Assembly (NCBI GenBank): GCA_964275585.1
Contig: CAXYCJ010000016.1
Span: 31,635 to 95,634 of the forward strand
DNA length: 64,000 bases
From: D2472 sp964275585
GTDB taxonomy: Bacteria > Pseudomonadota > Gammaproteobacteria > Magnimaribacterales > D2472
Direction of reading: 5' to 3'
Every line of letters begins with the position of its first letter. Positions within the stretch are counted from its first letter, which is position 1. The notes under the pieces were generated by a model. The model saw only the letters and a list, made by a program, of their open reading frames with translations, did not search any database and was not told the DNA's origin. Made by a program: the position numbers and the translations under genes. This document shows, one piece after another, positions 43,267 through 52,866 of the stretch.

Positions 43267-44394
43267 ATGTATAAAAAAAATATTCTTGCAATTCATTTAA
43301 ACACTCAAATCATCAAAGGTTTTTTAACCATCTTGATAATTTTAACTGGATTAATTGTTTCCTCTCGATTGGTTGGTTATTTTGAGCAGGCTGCGGTAGG
43401 CAGCTTAAATTCAGACATCATATTCTCTGTTATTTTGCTTCGACTGCCTGATTTTTTATCGCTACTTATTCCTTTTGCATTTTTTCTAAGTTTATTAATT
43501 GTAATCTCAGATTTATATCACTCGAATGGAATCTATGCATACTTTTCAGCTGGAATTTCTAGACTCCAATTAATAAAGTATGTAGCTCCATTCTTTGCTG
43601 TAACCCTGATTTTTTGCTCATTGCTGAGTATTTATATTGCACCCTATGCCAAAGTACTCTCAAAGAATTTAATTGCGGAACAGTCTTATGAAGATAAACT
43701 ATTATTGCTTGAACCCAAGACGTTAATTACCTTAGACAATCAGTCCACTTACCTTTATTTTAATGTCTACAATGAGCAATTAATGGAAGGCGTAACCTTT
43801 TTTGTTCATGAAGCCCCTTCTTTATCTTTAATCAAGGCTGATGCATTGGAGGTTTCCAATCTTAACAATGAGATGGTTTTGAGGTTTACGAATGGCTCAA
43901 TTTATCCAGATGTAAATAGTCCCAATAAAATCAAAGCTTCTTTTAAAGAATTAACCCATACTATTGAAGTTGATGAAGCTCTTTCAAAGACATTCAATCT
44001 TTCTAAGTTACTAGATTTCAGAGAGGCATCTACTTTTATTGAAAGCCAATGGAATGCCAGTATTCCAATGATGCTAGCAGGTCTTTTGTTGTTAAGTTTT
44101 GTATTCGGAAAGTCAAATCCAAGAGCTGGGAGAGAAGGCAGCTTGGTGACTGGAGTTTTAATTTATATTTTTTATCTTAGTGTGTTGGTTGCCTATAGAG
44201 AAACTTATCCTAATGCAGCAGATTTTATGTATTACGGACTTTGGCCAGTCCATTTATTATTTCTAGTTTTCGGAGGCCTTCTTTTTAAATTAGATGGCAG
44301 AGCGTCTATCCAAGCATTAATCTTCAGCCCAAGACTAAAAACTATAGCAATTATATTTTTTATTTTTGCTTTACTCATATGGCTGAGCTCATGA
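43267..44394 (+). CDS. lptF: LPS export ABC transporter permease LptF
   Basis: A 375-residue YjgP/YjgQ family permease: three N-terminal transmembrane helices, a periplasmic beta-jellyroll domain (about 130-265) and three C-terminal helices. With LptG and LptB it extracts lipopolysaccharide from the inner membrane. Assignment as LptF rather than LptG rests on gene order (divergent from pepA, upstream of the second copy). It overlaps lptG by 16 bases. AAGG lies just before the ATG. Confidence 0.9.
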   Translation: MYKKNILAIHLNTQIIKGFLTILIILTGLIVSSRLVGYFEQAAVGSLNSDIIFSVILLRLPDFLSLLIPFAFFLSLLIVISDLYHSNGIYAYFSAGISRLQLIKYVAPFFAVTLIFCSLLSIYIAPYAKVLSKNLIAEQSYEDKLLLLEPKTLITLDNQSTYLYFNVYNEQLMEGVTFFVHEAPSLSLIKADALEVSNLNNEMVLRFTNGSIYPDVNSPNKIKASFKELTHTIEVDEALSKTFNLSKLLDFREASTFIESQWNASIPMMLAGLLLLSFVFGKSNPRAGREGSLVTGVLIYIFYLSVLVAYRETYPNAADFMYYGLWPVHLLFLVFGGLLFKLDGRASIQALIFSPRLKTIAIIFFIFALLIWLSS

Positions 44395-45416
44395 TTAAAG
44401 ATTTTTTTAATGTTTATGGCCGACACTTAATTAAAAAAAGTTTTTATGTTTCATTTTTTGTTTGGATCACCATGGTCTTTCTTGATCTTTCAGTAACACT
44501 TGTTATGGAGCTTGAGAATTTATCAGAGACAAATAATTTTTTAACCATTTTTTTAATGGTTTGTTTAGAGCAGCCTCACAAAGGCCTTCAATATTTAGAA
44601 AGTTCAATGCTGATAGGCACGTTGATTACTTTGACTCTATTGAATCAGCAGGGCAATTTAGTTTTCTTGAGATCCTTAGGTCTCTCTCCTTTAAAGATAG
44701 TTCTAATTGCAGGAATGGGCCCAGTGATTTTATCTCTAAGCATTCTTTTCATGGATGAATTTTTCTTTACAGATATGTCCCAAAATTCAGATATTAGCTC
44801 ATCAAATAGTCAAGAGCATTCTAGCCATTCAGCCATATGGCAATTCAAAGACGACACCCTGATTGGATTAAAAAAATTAAATAATCGAGATGTAGAAGCT
44901 ATTCAAATTATAGAGTTTGATCAAAATCAAAACTTAAAGGAAAGCCGAAAATTCAAGCAAGGCACCTTGATGAATGATCAGTTAATTGTTGATGATTCCA
45001 ATGATCCTGAGATCGGTCTCAAGGATTTTTTATTTAGTTCTGCACCTACATTGTCTTCGGTGAGCATAGATACATTGTCTTTACGCTCATTGTTTCAATT
45101 GCAAAGGAATTATCATGCTCATAGTTCATCGGATGATTTAAGGCTAATCATGTCATCTATTTATGCAAAAATTTTTTTACCGCTATCTATTATTGGAGTC
45201 ATTTTTTTAGCTGGCAGCCTAATGTTTGGAATGATTCGCTCTGGTGGAGTTGGGAAGCAAATTGTCATTGGAATATTTATTGGCTTGGTCTATGACTTAA
45301 CTAAGGATTTAAGCATAGCTTCTTTTTTGACTTATCAATGGCCAGTCCTATGGGCACATCTCTTACCAATTATTCTAGTTATTTTAGCTGGTTTATTCAG
45401 CTATAAGCGCATCTAG
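44379..45416 (+). CDS. lptG: LPS export ABC transporter permease LptG
   Basis: The second YjgP/YjgQ permease, 345 residues, with the same layout of three helices, periplasmic domain and three helices. It pairs with LptF to form the LptB2FG transporter. The start lies inside the 3' end of lptF and the end overlaps the convergent RDD gene by four bases. The periplasmic part is rich in Ser, Asn and His around residues 128-150, which is unremarkable. Confidence 0.9.
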   Translation: MAELMIKDFFNVYGRHLIKKSFYVSFFVWITMVFLDLSVTLVMELENLSETNNFLTIFLMVCLEQPHKGLQYLESSMLIGTLITLTLLNQQGNLVFLRSLGLSPLKIVLIAGMGPVILSLSILFMDEFFFTDMSQNSDISSSNSQEHSSHSAIWQFKDDTLIGLKKLNNRDVEAIQIIEFDQNQNLKESRKFKQGTLMNDQLIVDDSNDPEIGLKDFLFSSAPTLSSVSIDTLSLRSLFQLQRNYHAHSSSDDLRLIMSSIYAKIFLPLSIIGVIFLAGSLMFGMIRSGGVGKQIVIGIFIGLVYDLTKDLSIASFLTYQWPVLWAHLLPIILVILAGLFSYKRI

Positions 45417-45829
45417 TTTTTAACTTTAATTAATTTTGTTTTTGAAAAAATGTCATTTACAGCTAGTTTTTTTTCATCCGTGTAGATAAGAAATAAAGGT
45501 ATGCCGAATAAAGCAACTATTCCTAAATTAGCTATAAACCTTAATATGGTTTGATTTAAGGTGATCTTAGGATTAGATACATCATTGGAAACTAATTTCA
45601 CCTTCCAGGCAGTCATCCCAAGTGTTTGTCCTCCCTTCATCCAGAATGTTGCAAAGAATACCCAGGAACTAAATATCACTAAAGTCCAAAAAAGAATGGG
45701 ATTGATCGAACCACCATTTATTAATACAGCTGGATACAGAACAGCAGCCCAAACACCAATTAATAAAACAGAATCATAGATTGAGGCAATTACTCTTATA
45801 AAGGGTCCTACGTAAGGTGTTTTATCCAT
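45413..45829 (-). CDS. RDD family membrane protein
   Basis: A 138-residue protein with three transmembrane segments (about 15-38, 47-66 and 102-122). The opening R-V-I-A-S-I-Y-D-S is the RDD motif region, here with Ser after Asp, and G-Q-T-L-G-M-T-A-W-K-V is the second conserved part. Its role is unknown; RDD proteins have been linked to transport. A TATATC hexamer (45841-45836) lies exactly six bases before the ATG, with no Shine-Dalgarno site. Confidence 0.85.
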   Translation of the reverse strand: MDKTPYVGPFIRVIASIYDSVLLIGVWAAVLYPAVLINGGSINPILFWTLVIFSSWVFFATFWMKGGQTLGMTAWKVKLVSNDVSNPKITLNQTILRFIANLGIVALFGIPLFLIYTDEKKLAVNDIFSKTKLIKVKN

Positions 45830-45871
45830 TATTCTGATATATTATTTCCTTTAAATCATAACTCAAATAAT

Positions 45872-47350
45872 ATGAATACAAGTAATACTTTTTTTGGACA
45901 TCCTATTGGTTTAAGAACACTTTTTTTAACTGAGATGTGGGAGAGAATGTCTTACTATGGCATGAGAGCCTTGCTAGTTCTTTATATGACTGGAGCTGTA
46001 TCAGGCTTTAATCCAGGCCTGGGCTGGGATCAAATGGATGCTCAAGCTATTTATGGGATTTATGTAGGTATGGTTTATTTCATGGTAGTTCCCGGCGGAT
46101 GGGTTGCTGATAATATTTTAGGGCATCAAAAAGCAGTATTAATCGGTGCTTTTATTATCGCATTAGGTCATTTTACGCTGGCCATGCCCATAGAACAGTC
46201 ATTTTTTATTGGTTTAATTCTTGTGGTACTTGGTACTGGATTATTAAAAGGAAATATTTCAACAATTGTTGGCGCTCTATATGAAAACCTAGATGAGAAA
46301 AGGGATTCGGGCTATACGATTTTTTACATGTCTATTAACATCGGTTCAACTTTAGGCTTCTTAATCTGCTCATATTTGGGCGAGAAAATTGGTTGGCATT
46401 GGGGATTTGGGGCTGCGGGAGTTGGCATGGCATTCGGGGTAATACAGTTTATAAAACATCGCCATCTGCTTGGTGCAGCTGGAATGCATCCAAATGACAT
46501 GAGTGTTGAAAAACGTTCCAAACTTACAAATTATATGTATTTCTCATTAATGGGGATGTTTGTTGTTATTGGGTTAGGATTACTTGGTTTAGTAACAGTG
46601 GATCCAAGGTTTTTTGCAGAAAAATTTGCTTACTTTTTAACAATTGTTGCGGGTATCTATTTTGTTTATTTATTTCTTTTTGCAGGACTCAATGCAAGCG
46701 AGCGTAAGAATTTAATTTTATTATTCCTCTTGTTTATTGGGGCGGCTGCGTTTTGGGCTGGTTTCGATCAATCCGCAGGATCTTTAAGTATTTTTGCAAG
46801 GGATTACACAGACTTATCTATTGCTAATTTTGTTATTCCAATAGGGTGGCTTCAGTTTGCAAACCCTATGTTTGTTGTTATGTTTGCACCTATCTTTGCT
46901 GGTATATGGGCTTATCTAGCAAGGATAAATCTTAATCCCAATCTGCCAATTAAATTCGCTATAGGTTTATTGTTTATGGCTCTTAGTTTTTTTGTCATGA
47001 TTGTTGCAGTTCAAATTGCTCTGGAATCATCTCCAGTTGGAATGCAGTGGCTCATCTTAACTTACCTTTTTCAGACCTGGGGTGAACTTGCTTTATCTCC
47101 AATTGGTCTCTCAGCATTTTCTAGATACGGACCAAAGCGCTATATGGGTCAAATGTTCGGCTTATGGTTCCTTGCAAGTGCTATTGGAGGTGTAATGGCT
47201 GGTTTGCTAGGAGGAGAGGCTTTAGATGGAGGTCTTGAAACAATTTCACCAGTATTTAGCTTTATGATTCAGTACTATCTAGTGATAGCCGCAGTATTAA
47301 TTGGACTATCTTTTGTGATCAAAGGAGCTAAAGAAAAAGAGACTAGCTAG
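45872..47350 (+). CDS. POT/PTR family peptide transporter
   Basis: A 492-residue proton-coupled oligopeptide transporter of the major facilitator superfamily with about 12-14 helices. The N-terminal E-M-W-E-R-M-S-Y-Y-G-M carries the ExxER-type motif used for proton coupling. G-G-W-V-A-D-N-I-L-G and the PTR2 motif G-T-G-L-L-K-G-N-I-S are present, as is the later Q-T-W-G-E-L. It takes up di- and tripeptides. No Shine-Dalgarno site is visible before the ATG. The stop overlaps convergent dapE by eight bases. Confidence 0.93.
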   Translation: MNTSNTFFGHPIGLRTLFLTEMWERMSYYGMRALLVLYMTGAVSGFNPGLGWDQMDAQAIYGIYVGMVYFMVVPGGWVADNILGHQKAVLIGAFIIALGHFTLAMPIEQSFFIGLILVVLGTGLLKGNISTIVGALYENLDEKRDSGYTIFYMSINIGSTLGFLICSYLGEKIGWHWGFGAAGVGMAFGVIQFIKHRHLLGAAGMHPNDMSVEKRSKLTNYMYFSLMGMFVVIGLGLLGLVTVDPRFFAEKFAYFLTIVAGIYFVYLFLFAGLNASERKNLILLFLLFIGAAAFWAGFDQSAGSLSIFARDYTDLSIANFVIPIGWLQFANPMFVVMFAPIFAGIWAYLARINLNPNLPIKFAIGLLFMALSFFVMIVAVQIALESSPVGMQWLILTYLFQTWGELALSPIGLSAFSRYGPKRYMGQMFGLWFLASAIGGVMAGLLGGEALDGGLETISPVFSFMIQYYLVIAAVLIGLSFVIKGAKEKETS

Positions 47351-48479
47351 ATATTTGATTGGTTTCAATGAGTATTTGATGATAAATCTTAGTTAAAAGT
47401 CCTAAATCTTCCAATGAGATCTTTTCATCAATTTGATGAATGGTCTGATTCCTAGGACCTAATTCAATTACTTCTGCGCCGGACGGGGATATCCATCTTC
47501 CATCAGATGTCCCGCCTCCATTATCAACAATAGCTTCCTTGCCATTAATTTTTTTTAAAGCTGTTTGAATAATATTTAGTAAGTTAGTTTTTTTAGTAAG
47601 ATATGGCTGAGCATTAAGAGTCCACTCGATTTCAAAACTACACTTTGATTTTTTCAGAATATCTCTCAATCTTTCTTTCAGGGATTCATGAGAAGATTCT
47701 GGAGAGAATCTAAAGTTGAACAACATATTAAGTTGGCCTGGCACCACATTTGAAGCCCCAGTTCCAGAATCTATATTAGAAATTTGAAATGATGTGGGAT
47801 CAAAATATTCATTGCCATTATCCCAATTAATTTTATTTAGATCCGAGATAATTGGTCCAATCTCTAGAATCGGGTTGAGGACCTTTTGCGGATATGCAAC
47901 ATGCCCTTGTTTGCCAATGAGCTTGAGATTACCACTCAGAGAGCCCCGTCTGCCAACCCTCAGGACATCTCCAACTTTTATTGAAGAACTAGCTTCGCCA
48001 ACAAGGCAATAATCAATAAATTGATTTTGCTGTGTTAAAGACTCTATTAAGGTATTTATTTTTCCGTCCTTAGGCTCACCTTCCTCATTGCTTGTTAACA
48101 TCACCCAGATTTGAAAATTTGGATTAGGGTTGACGGTTAGAAAGTTTTTTAATGATTCAATAAAGACAGCAATGCTGCCTTTCATGTCTGCTGCGCCTCT
48201 TCCTATGAGATCACCATCAACAACGTTTGCTTGAAATGGATGAGCAGTCCATTCTCTTTCTGGGCCTGATGGCACTACATCAGTGTGCCCAAGGTAGCAA
48301 AAAACTTTTCCAGAATTTCCAAGTTTTGCAAGCAAAGTTTCTGAGTTTAATTCAGGAATTCTTTCCATTTCAAAACCCAGCGCGCCTAATTCTTTTTCTA
48401 TAATATCAAAGCATCCCCCATCATTAGGAGAGATGGATTTAATTCTAATCAGTGATTGAGCAAGCTCTAAAGCAGACAT
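47343..48479 (-). CDS. dapE: Succinyl-diaminopimelate desuccinylase
   Basis: An M20 zinc hydrolase of 378 residues that releases L,L-diaminopimelate and succinate in lysine and peptidoglycan synthesis. The first metal motif is Y-L-G-H-T-D-V-V-P-S-G, the second G-R-G-A-A-D-M-K-G-S. S-N-E-E-G-E-P carries the catalytic glutamate and Y/C-L-V-G-E-A-S follows. It sits seven bases downstream of dapD, whose product precedes it in the pathway. Acetylornithine deacetylase is excluded by the context and by the better DapE match. Confidence 0.95.
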   Translation of the reverse strand: MSALELAQSLIRIKSISPNDGGCFDIIEKELGALGFEMERIPELNSETLLAKLGNSGKVFCYLGHTDVVPSGPEREWTAHPFQANVVDGDLIGRGAADMKGSIAVFIESLKNFLTVNPNPNFQIWVMLTSNEEGEPKDGKINTLIESLTQQNQFIDYCLVGEASSSIKVGDVLRVGRRGSLSGNLKLIGKQGHVAYPQKVLNPILEIGPIISDLNKINWDNGNEYFDPTSFQISNIDSGTGASNVVPGQLNMLFNFRFSPESSHESLKERLRDILKKSKCSFEIEWTLNAQPYLTKKTNLLNIIQTALKKINGKEAIVDNGGGTSDGRWISPSGAEVIELGPRNQTIHQIDEKISLEDLGLLTKIYHQILIETNQISS

Positions 48480-48485
48480 AAGTTA

Positions 48486-49493
48486 TTAATTATCATGAAG
48501 AGATTTATTTAAGGTGACAGACTTGAGATTAATTCTTGCCTCTATAGCCCCTGTTAAAGAATTTCTAATAAACAGCAAGTTATCTTTACTAGATAGATCA
48601 ACAGCTTTTACAATTCCCTCAGATTCATGCTTGGCATTAAATTTTTTAACCTTAGAGCCCCCGGTAATATAAAGGCCTGCCTCAACAATACAATTATCTC
48701 CAAGAGGTATACCTAGTCCTGAATTTGCACCTAGAAGACAATTCTTGCCGATAGATATTTTGATCTCATTCCCTCCTGATAGAGTTCCCATGGTGCTGCA
48801 TCCACCACCTAAATCAGAATCTTTTCCAACGATGACTCCAGCAGAAATCCTACCCTCAATCATTGCAGCCCCCATCGTGCCTGAATTAAAATTGACAAAG
48901 CCTTCATGCATAACTGTTGTACCTTCAGATAAATAAGCTCCAAGTCTGACCCTGCTTGAATCAGCAATTCGAACACCTGAAGGAACAATGTAATCAGTTA
49001 ATCTTGGAAATTTGTCAACAGACTTAATTTCTAAATTCTTATTTGTTGTTTTTGCATGCATTATAAGAGCATTTATATCCTCCAACTCTACTGGACCTCT
49101 ATTCGTCCAAGCAACATTAGGCAAAGTATTGAATAAATTCTCTAGATTTAATGAATTGGGCTTGAATAATCTATAAGACAGCAAATGGAGCTTTAGGTAG
49201 GCTTCCTCTACAGTTTGAATCTTTTGATCCTCAACAATACGACAGAGAACAAGTTTCTTATTATCGCTAAGATTAGCAGCAATAGAATTGAAACTATTGT
49301 CTTTTAGACCAATCATTGAAAGATCTTTAAGCGACATAGTATTTTGATCCATCAGTGCATCCCAGATTCCATATGCATGATCATGCTCTCCATTCCCATT
49401 TCTAAAAACTAAAAAAGGGAAGTGCACATCAAGTGTTTGCCCAGAAGAACCAACTGTTGCTATCCCCAGACCTATTAAAGGTAATTTTTCCAT
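48486..49493 (-). CDS. dapD: 2,3,4,5-tetrahydropyridine-2,6-dicarboxylate N-succinyltransferase
   Basis: The 335-residue long form of DapD, like that of Pseudomonas and unlike the ~274-residue E. coli form. It succinylates tetrahydrodipicolinate with succinyl-CoA. The central and C-terminal part is a left-handed beta helix with hexapeptide repeats (I-A-D-S-S-R-V-R-L-G, G-T-T-V-M-H-E, V-I-V-G-K-D-S-D-L-G-G-G, G-A-N-S-G-L-G-I-P-L-G). It shares an operon with dapE. The ATG lies six bases after a perfect TATAAT, with no ribosome-binding site, so a leaderless mRNA is likely. Confidence 0.94.
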   Translation of the reverse strand: MEKLPLIGLGIATVGSSGQTLDVHFPFLVFRNGNGEHDHAYGIWDALMDQNTMSLKDLSMIGLKDNSFNSIAANLSDNKKLVLCRIVEDQKIQTVEEAYLKLHLLSYRLFKPNSLNLENLFNTLPNVAWTNRGPVELEDINALIMHAKTTNKNLEIKSVDKFPRLTDYIVPSGVRIADSSRVRLGAYLSEGTTVMHEGFVNFNSGTMGAAMIEGRISAGVIVGKDSDLGGGCSTMGTLSGGNEIKISIGKNCLLGANSGLGIPLGDNCIVEAGLYITGGSKVKKFNAKHESEGIVKAVDLSSKDNLLFIRNSLTGAIEARINLKSVTLNKSLHDN

Positions 49494-49505
49494 GTGCTTA
49501 TTATA
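49494..49505 (-). promoter_or_regulatory. dapD -10 promoter element, leaderless arrangement
   Basis: On the minus strand TATAAT (49505-49500) is followed by exactly six bases (AAGCAC) and then the dapD ATG. The transcription start would be the A of the start codon. No -35 with good match was found 16-18 bases upstream, which is inside the 3' end of glnD. Confidence 0.55.
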
Positions 49506-49522
49506 TGGAGTACAAAAATTTA

Positions 49523-52045
49523 TTATAGTTTTTTTAGTTTCTTTATGACTAAATTTTTCTTACTCTCACTTATTTTAGTTTTCTTTTTTTCATCCATCAC
49601 AATAAAATTATCTTCTACCTTTTCACCAAGAGTAGTTATTCTGGCTGAAAAAATACTTATGCCATGCTCTAAAAAAATATTAGCAACTTTGGATAACAGA
49701 GCTGGCTGATCAAGCGTCTCAAGGGTAACCAATTGTGCGTTTTGAGTTGCTAAGCTTGTAATTTCTGCCCTAGTTGTATATTGAAAAACTTTTTTTCTAC
49801 TTACTTTTTGATTTTTAGTTAAAGGGATGGATTCTGATAAAGATAAATAGGCGATTATCTTTTTCTTTATTTCCACCTGATCTCTTTGATTTAGATTTCC
49901 TCCAAGTACTTTATGCTTACAAATAAAGGTATTCATTGCAAATTTGTCATCATTCGTTGTATGGATATTTGCATCAATAGTTTCGAGAGAGAGTCTCTCC
50001 AGTATGCTTGCTGTCTTTAAGAATAAACCAGGGTGATTAGGCGTAAAAATAAAAATTTCAATTAAATTTTTTCTCTTTGTGAGGCTAATTGCAGTTTTTA
50101 ATTGTGAATTTGCTAGTGCATCAGCTTGATTCTGCAATTGTTCTAATTGGTGTTTAGCAAAGTATGTCTCAGGCAGCTGATCCCAAATACTTAAAACAAG
50201 TTCTCTATTAGTTTTTTCTAGAGGTTCTATTGATAGAGCTTTTCTTTCTTTAACGACAGATGTGTTAGTTCCAGGCTCATCAAGATTAAGTTTTCTTCTT
50301 GAGGATAAAAATAATTGCTTTAATAGATCATGCTTCCAAGAATTCCAAAGAGTAGGATTGGTACCCATGATGTCATTTACTGTCAGCATGTATATATAGT
50401 TCAACTTTTCAAGACTGCTAACAATTGTTGTAAAATTTATAATCGTCTGCGGATCATGAACATCAGTTTTTTGCGATATTGACGACATTACAAGATGGTT
50501 TGTTACCAGCCAACCAAGCAACTCAGTATCATTAATTGAAAAATTAAGTCTTTTGCAGAACTTTGTGACTATTGTTGAGCCTATTTCAGAATGATCCCCA
50601 CCTTTCCCTTTGCCTAGATCATGAAATATTCCCGCAAGATACAAAAGTTCAATTTTAGGCAATTTATTAATTAGTTCATGCTCAATACTCATCGAAGTGT
50701 CTACTTTTCCTATTTGCATTTGTCGCATATTTCGCACAACCTTGAATGTATGTTCATCGACCGTGTATACATGGAACATATCGAATTGCATTTGACCCTC
50801 AATTTCACCAAATTCAGGAATGATGAGGCGCATTAATCCCAATTGCTTCAATTTCTTTAAAATAGTTGAAAGACTGGTTTCAGCTTTTAAAATCTCAATA
50901 AATTGATTGCCTGCATGCACTCCCATGAAAAAAGAAGGATTAATTTTTGGGATAGCTTCTTTAATCTTCCTCATTGAATAGAAATCCAAACCATTAATTT
51001 TTTTTAATCTACCAATATGGAGGAAACTTTCTAGAATTAATTCAGGTTTTTTTACCAGATTAACGCTCGCTTGAATTCCTAGGCGATCTTTGGATATATA
51101 GTAATTTTTTGCATACGACCTTTTTAAAAAAATAAGTCGATCTTCATATGCCTGAAAAATCATCTCATTAAAATCTGATAGATTGGCAGCATGCTGAAAA
51201 AATACACGCATAAATTTTTCAACATCGGAAGATGATTTTGATGATTTGAATCTAGATTTTTTTGCTAGAAGCAATTGATTCTCAAAACTCATACGGTTTG
51301 ATGCTGCATTTAAATTCAAGATAAACCTTAGAGATTGCATATGATTGTACGATTTTTGAACGTTGAGAATTTCTTTTCGAGAAAAAAGATCAAGGCTTAC
51401 ACAATCAAGTAAAGTATTAATTTCAAAACAATGTTCTAAGATCCATAAGGCAGTCTGAAAATCTCTTAAGCACCCTGGAGACTCTTTCAAGTCTGGTTCG
51501 AGGTTAAACTCAGTTGAATTGTATGACTTAAATCTTTCAATTTGCTCTAGTTTTTTTGCTTTAGAAAACTTAGTTTTTATCCAGTTCTTAGATAGCTTTT
51601 GAAGTCCTATGCTTAAAGTTTTAGAGTGACTGGAAGGGCAGAATATAACTCTATGAGATAGGTAAGAGGTAAACTCTTTTAAATCTGATTTTGTAACTTT
51701 GTCAATATCTTTGATAGATCGAACAGAATGACCAACTTTAACTTTTAAAGTCCACAACCAAGCAATAAAATCTTTTAATTCTTCTATTTTGTTTGTTTGA
51801 TTGGTTAGTTGAACTATTGAGAGGTCAATATCAGAGCTAGGAAAGAGCTCATTACGACCATATCCACCGAGGGCAACTAAAGCAAAATGATCTCCAAGCT
51901 GAAATTTTAAAAACGCTTCTTTGATAGTGCGATCGAATTCTTCAGACCTCTCATTTAGATAGCTTTTAACCAGTTCAGGTTTTTGAAAAATAGAATAAAA
52001 ATTTTTTTCAAAACTTTTATTTAGAGTCTCTAGGTTGCTACTCAA
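49523..52045 (-). CDS. glnD: [Protein-PII] uridylyltransferase / uridylyl-removing enzyme
   Basis: An 840-residue bifunctional nitrogen sensor that uridylylates or deuridylylates PII in response to glutamine. The nucleotidyltransferase domain has G-G-Y-G-R-N-E-L-F-P-S-S-D72-I-D74. The HD domain has H-D-L-G-K-G-K-G-G-D-H, and two ACT domains lie at the C terminus. It is slightly shorter than the E. coli enzyme. It overlaps map by four bases. Its presence shows that PII-based nitrogen control is kept despite the small genome. Confidence 0.95.
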   Translation of the reverse strand: MSSNLETLNKSFEKNFYSIFQKPELVKSYLNERSEEFDRTIKEAFLKFQLGDHFALVALGGYGRNELFPSSDIDLSIVQLTNQTNKIEELKDFIAWLWTLKVKVGHSVRSIKDIDKVTKSDLKEFTSYLSHRVIFCPSSHSKTLSIGLQKLSKNWIKTKFSKAKKLEQIERFKSYNSTEFNLEPDLKESPGCLRDFQTALWILEHCFEINTLLDCVSLDLFSRKEILNVQKSYNHMQSLRFILNLNAASNRMSFENQLLLAKKSRFKSSKSSSDVEKFMRVFFQHAANLSDFNEMIFQAYEDRLIFLKRSYAKNYYISKDRLGIQASVNLVKKPELILESFLHIGRLKKINGLDFYSMRKIKEAIPKINPSFFMGVHAGNQFIEILKAETSLSTILKKLKQLGLMRLIIPEFGEIEGQMQFDMFHVYTVDEHTFKVVRNMRQMQIGKVDTSMSIEHELINKLPKIELLYLAGIFHDLGKGKGGDHSEIGSTIVTKFCKRLNFSINDTELLGWLVTNHLVMSSISQKTDVHDPQTIINFTTIVSSLEKLNYIYMLTVNDIMGTNPTLWNSWKHDLLKQLFLSSRRKLNLDEPGTNTSVVKERKALSIEPLEKTNRELVLSIWDQLPETYFAKHQLEQLQNQADALANSQLKTAISLTKRKNLIEIFIFTPNHPGLFLKTASILERLSLETIDANIHTTNDDKFAMNTFICKHKVLGGNLNQRDQVEIKKKIIAYLSLSESIPLTKNQKVSRKKVFQYTTRAEITSLATQNAQLVTLETLDQPALLSKVANIFLEHGISIFSARITTLGEKVEDNFIVMDEKKKTKISESKKNLVIKKLKKL

Positions 52046-52812
52046 AAGGATTCTTCACTGCGCTTAGTTAAAACCTCCACGCCAGTTGAAGTGACTGCTA
52101 AGGTATGTTCCCACTGAGCTGAATTTCTTCCATCTGCTGTTTCGACGGTCCAGCCATCTCTCAGCAGTTTCGTATATTTTGATCCTTGGTTAATCATTGG
52201 CTCAATGGTAAAACACATTCCTTCTTTTAGTTGAAGGCCAGTGCCAGCCTTGCCATAATGTAAGACTTGAGGGTCTTCATGGTAGACCTGACCAATGCCA
52301 TGACCGCAGTAATCTTCCACCACTGAATAATAGTTTTTTTCTGCATGCTCTTGTATTGCAGCACCAATATCCCCTAAAAATGCTCCAGGTCTTACAAGTT
52401 TAATTGCTTTGTAGAGACACTCTTGTGTGATCTGAACCAATCGTTGATTGTGCGGCTGTGCTTTGCCAACAAGAAACATTTTTGAAGTATCTCCATGCCA
52501 CCCATCTCTAATAACAGTCACATCAATATTCAGAATATCTCCATCTTTTAGAACTTTATTTTCAGAAGGTATGCCATGGCAAATAACCTGATTCACACTT
52601 GCGCAGATAGTCTTTTCAAATCCGTTATAACCGACGTTCGCCGGAATAGATTTTTGATGATTCACAATATAGTCATAGCATCTTTGGTCTAGCTCCCCTG
52701 TGCTAACTCCAGGTATAACGTGAGGGGTAATCATATCTAGAACTTCTGCTGCTAATTTTCCAGCAACCCTCATTTTAGAGACTTCATCCTTAGTTTTTAA
52801 ATTTATCTTCAT
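52042..52812 (-). CDS. map: Methionine aminopeptidase, type I
   Basis: A 256-residue M24 metallopeptidase that removes the initiator methionine. Metal ligands are seen in N-I-D-V-T-V (Asp), W-H-G-D-T-S (Asp), G-H-G-I-G (His), F-T-I-E-P-M (Glu) and Q-W-E-H-T (Glu). In many gammaproteobacteria map is divergent from rpsB; here it is divergent from carA. No Shine-Dalgarno site precedes the ATG. TATAGT on the minus strand (52853-52848) could be its -10, with a ~29-base leader. Confidence 0.95.
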   Translation of the reverse strand: MKINLKTKDEVSKMRVAGKLAAEVLDMITPHVIPGVSTGELDQRCYDYIVNHQKSIPANVGYNGFEKTICASVNQVICHGIPSENKVLKDGDILNIDVTVIRDGWHGDTSKMFLVGKAQPHNQRLVQITQECLYKAIKLVRPGAFLGDIGAAIQEHAEKNYYSVVEDYCGHGIGQVYHEDPQVLHYGKAGTGLQLKEGMCFTIEPMINQGSKYTKLLRDGWTVETADGRNSAQWEHTLAVTSTGVEVLTKRSEESF

Positions 52813-52866
52813 TTTTTATAGATTTTTGTGGACGTTAGGGTCTTATCACTATAAAGTACCTTTTTA
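52813..52866. promoter_or_regulatory. Divergent map / carA promoter region
   Basis: For carA, TTGTGG at 52826-52831 and TATAAA at 52850-52855 (18-base spacer) place the start near 52862. For map, TATAGT on the minus strand overlaps the same bases (52853-52848). The two promoters therefore overlap and may compete. Confidence 0.45.

Noticed and set aside
45841..45871. ATTATTT/AAATAAT inverted repeat between the RDD and POT genes
   Set aside because: Seven A/T-only bases with a 17-base gap are expected by chance in such AT-rich DNA.
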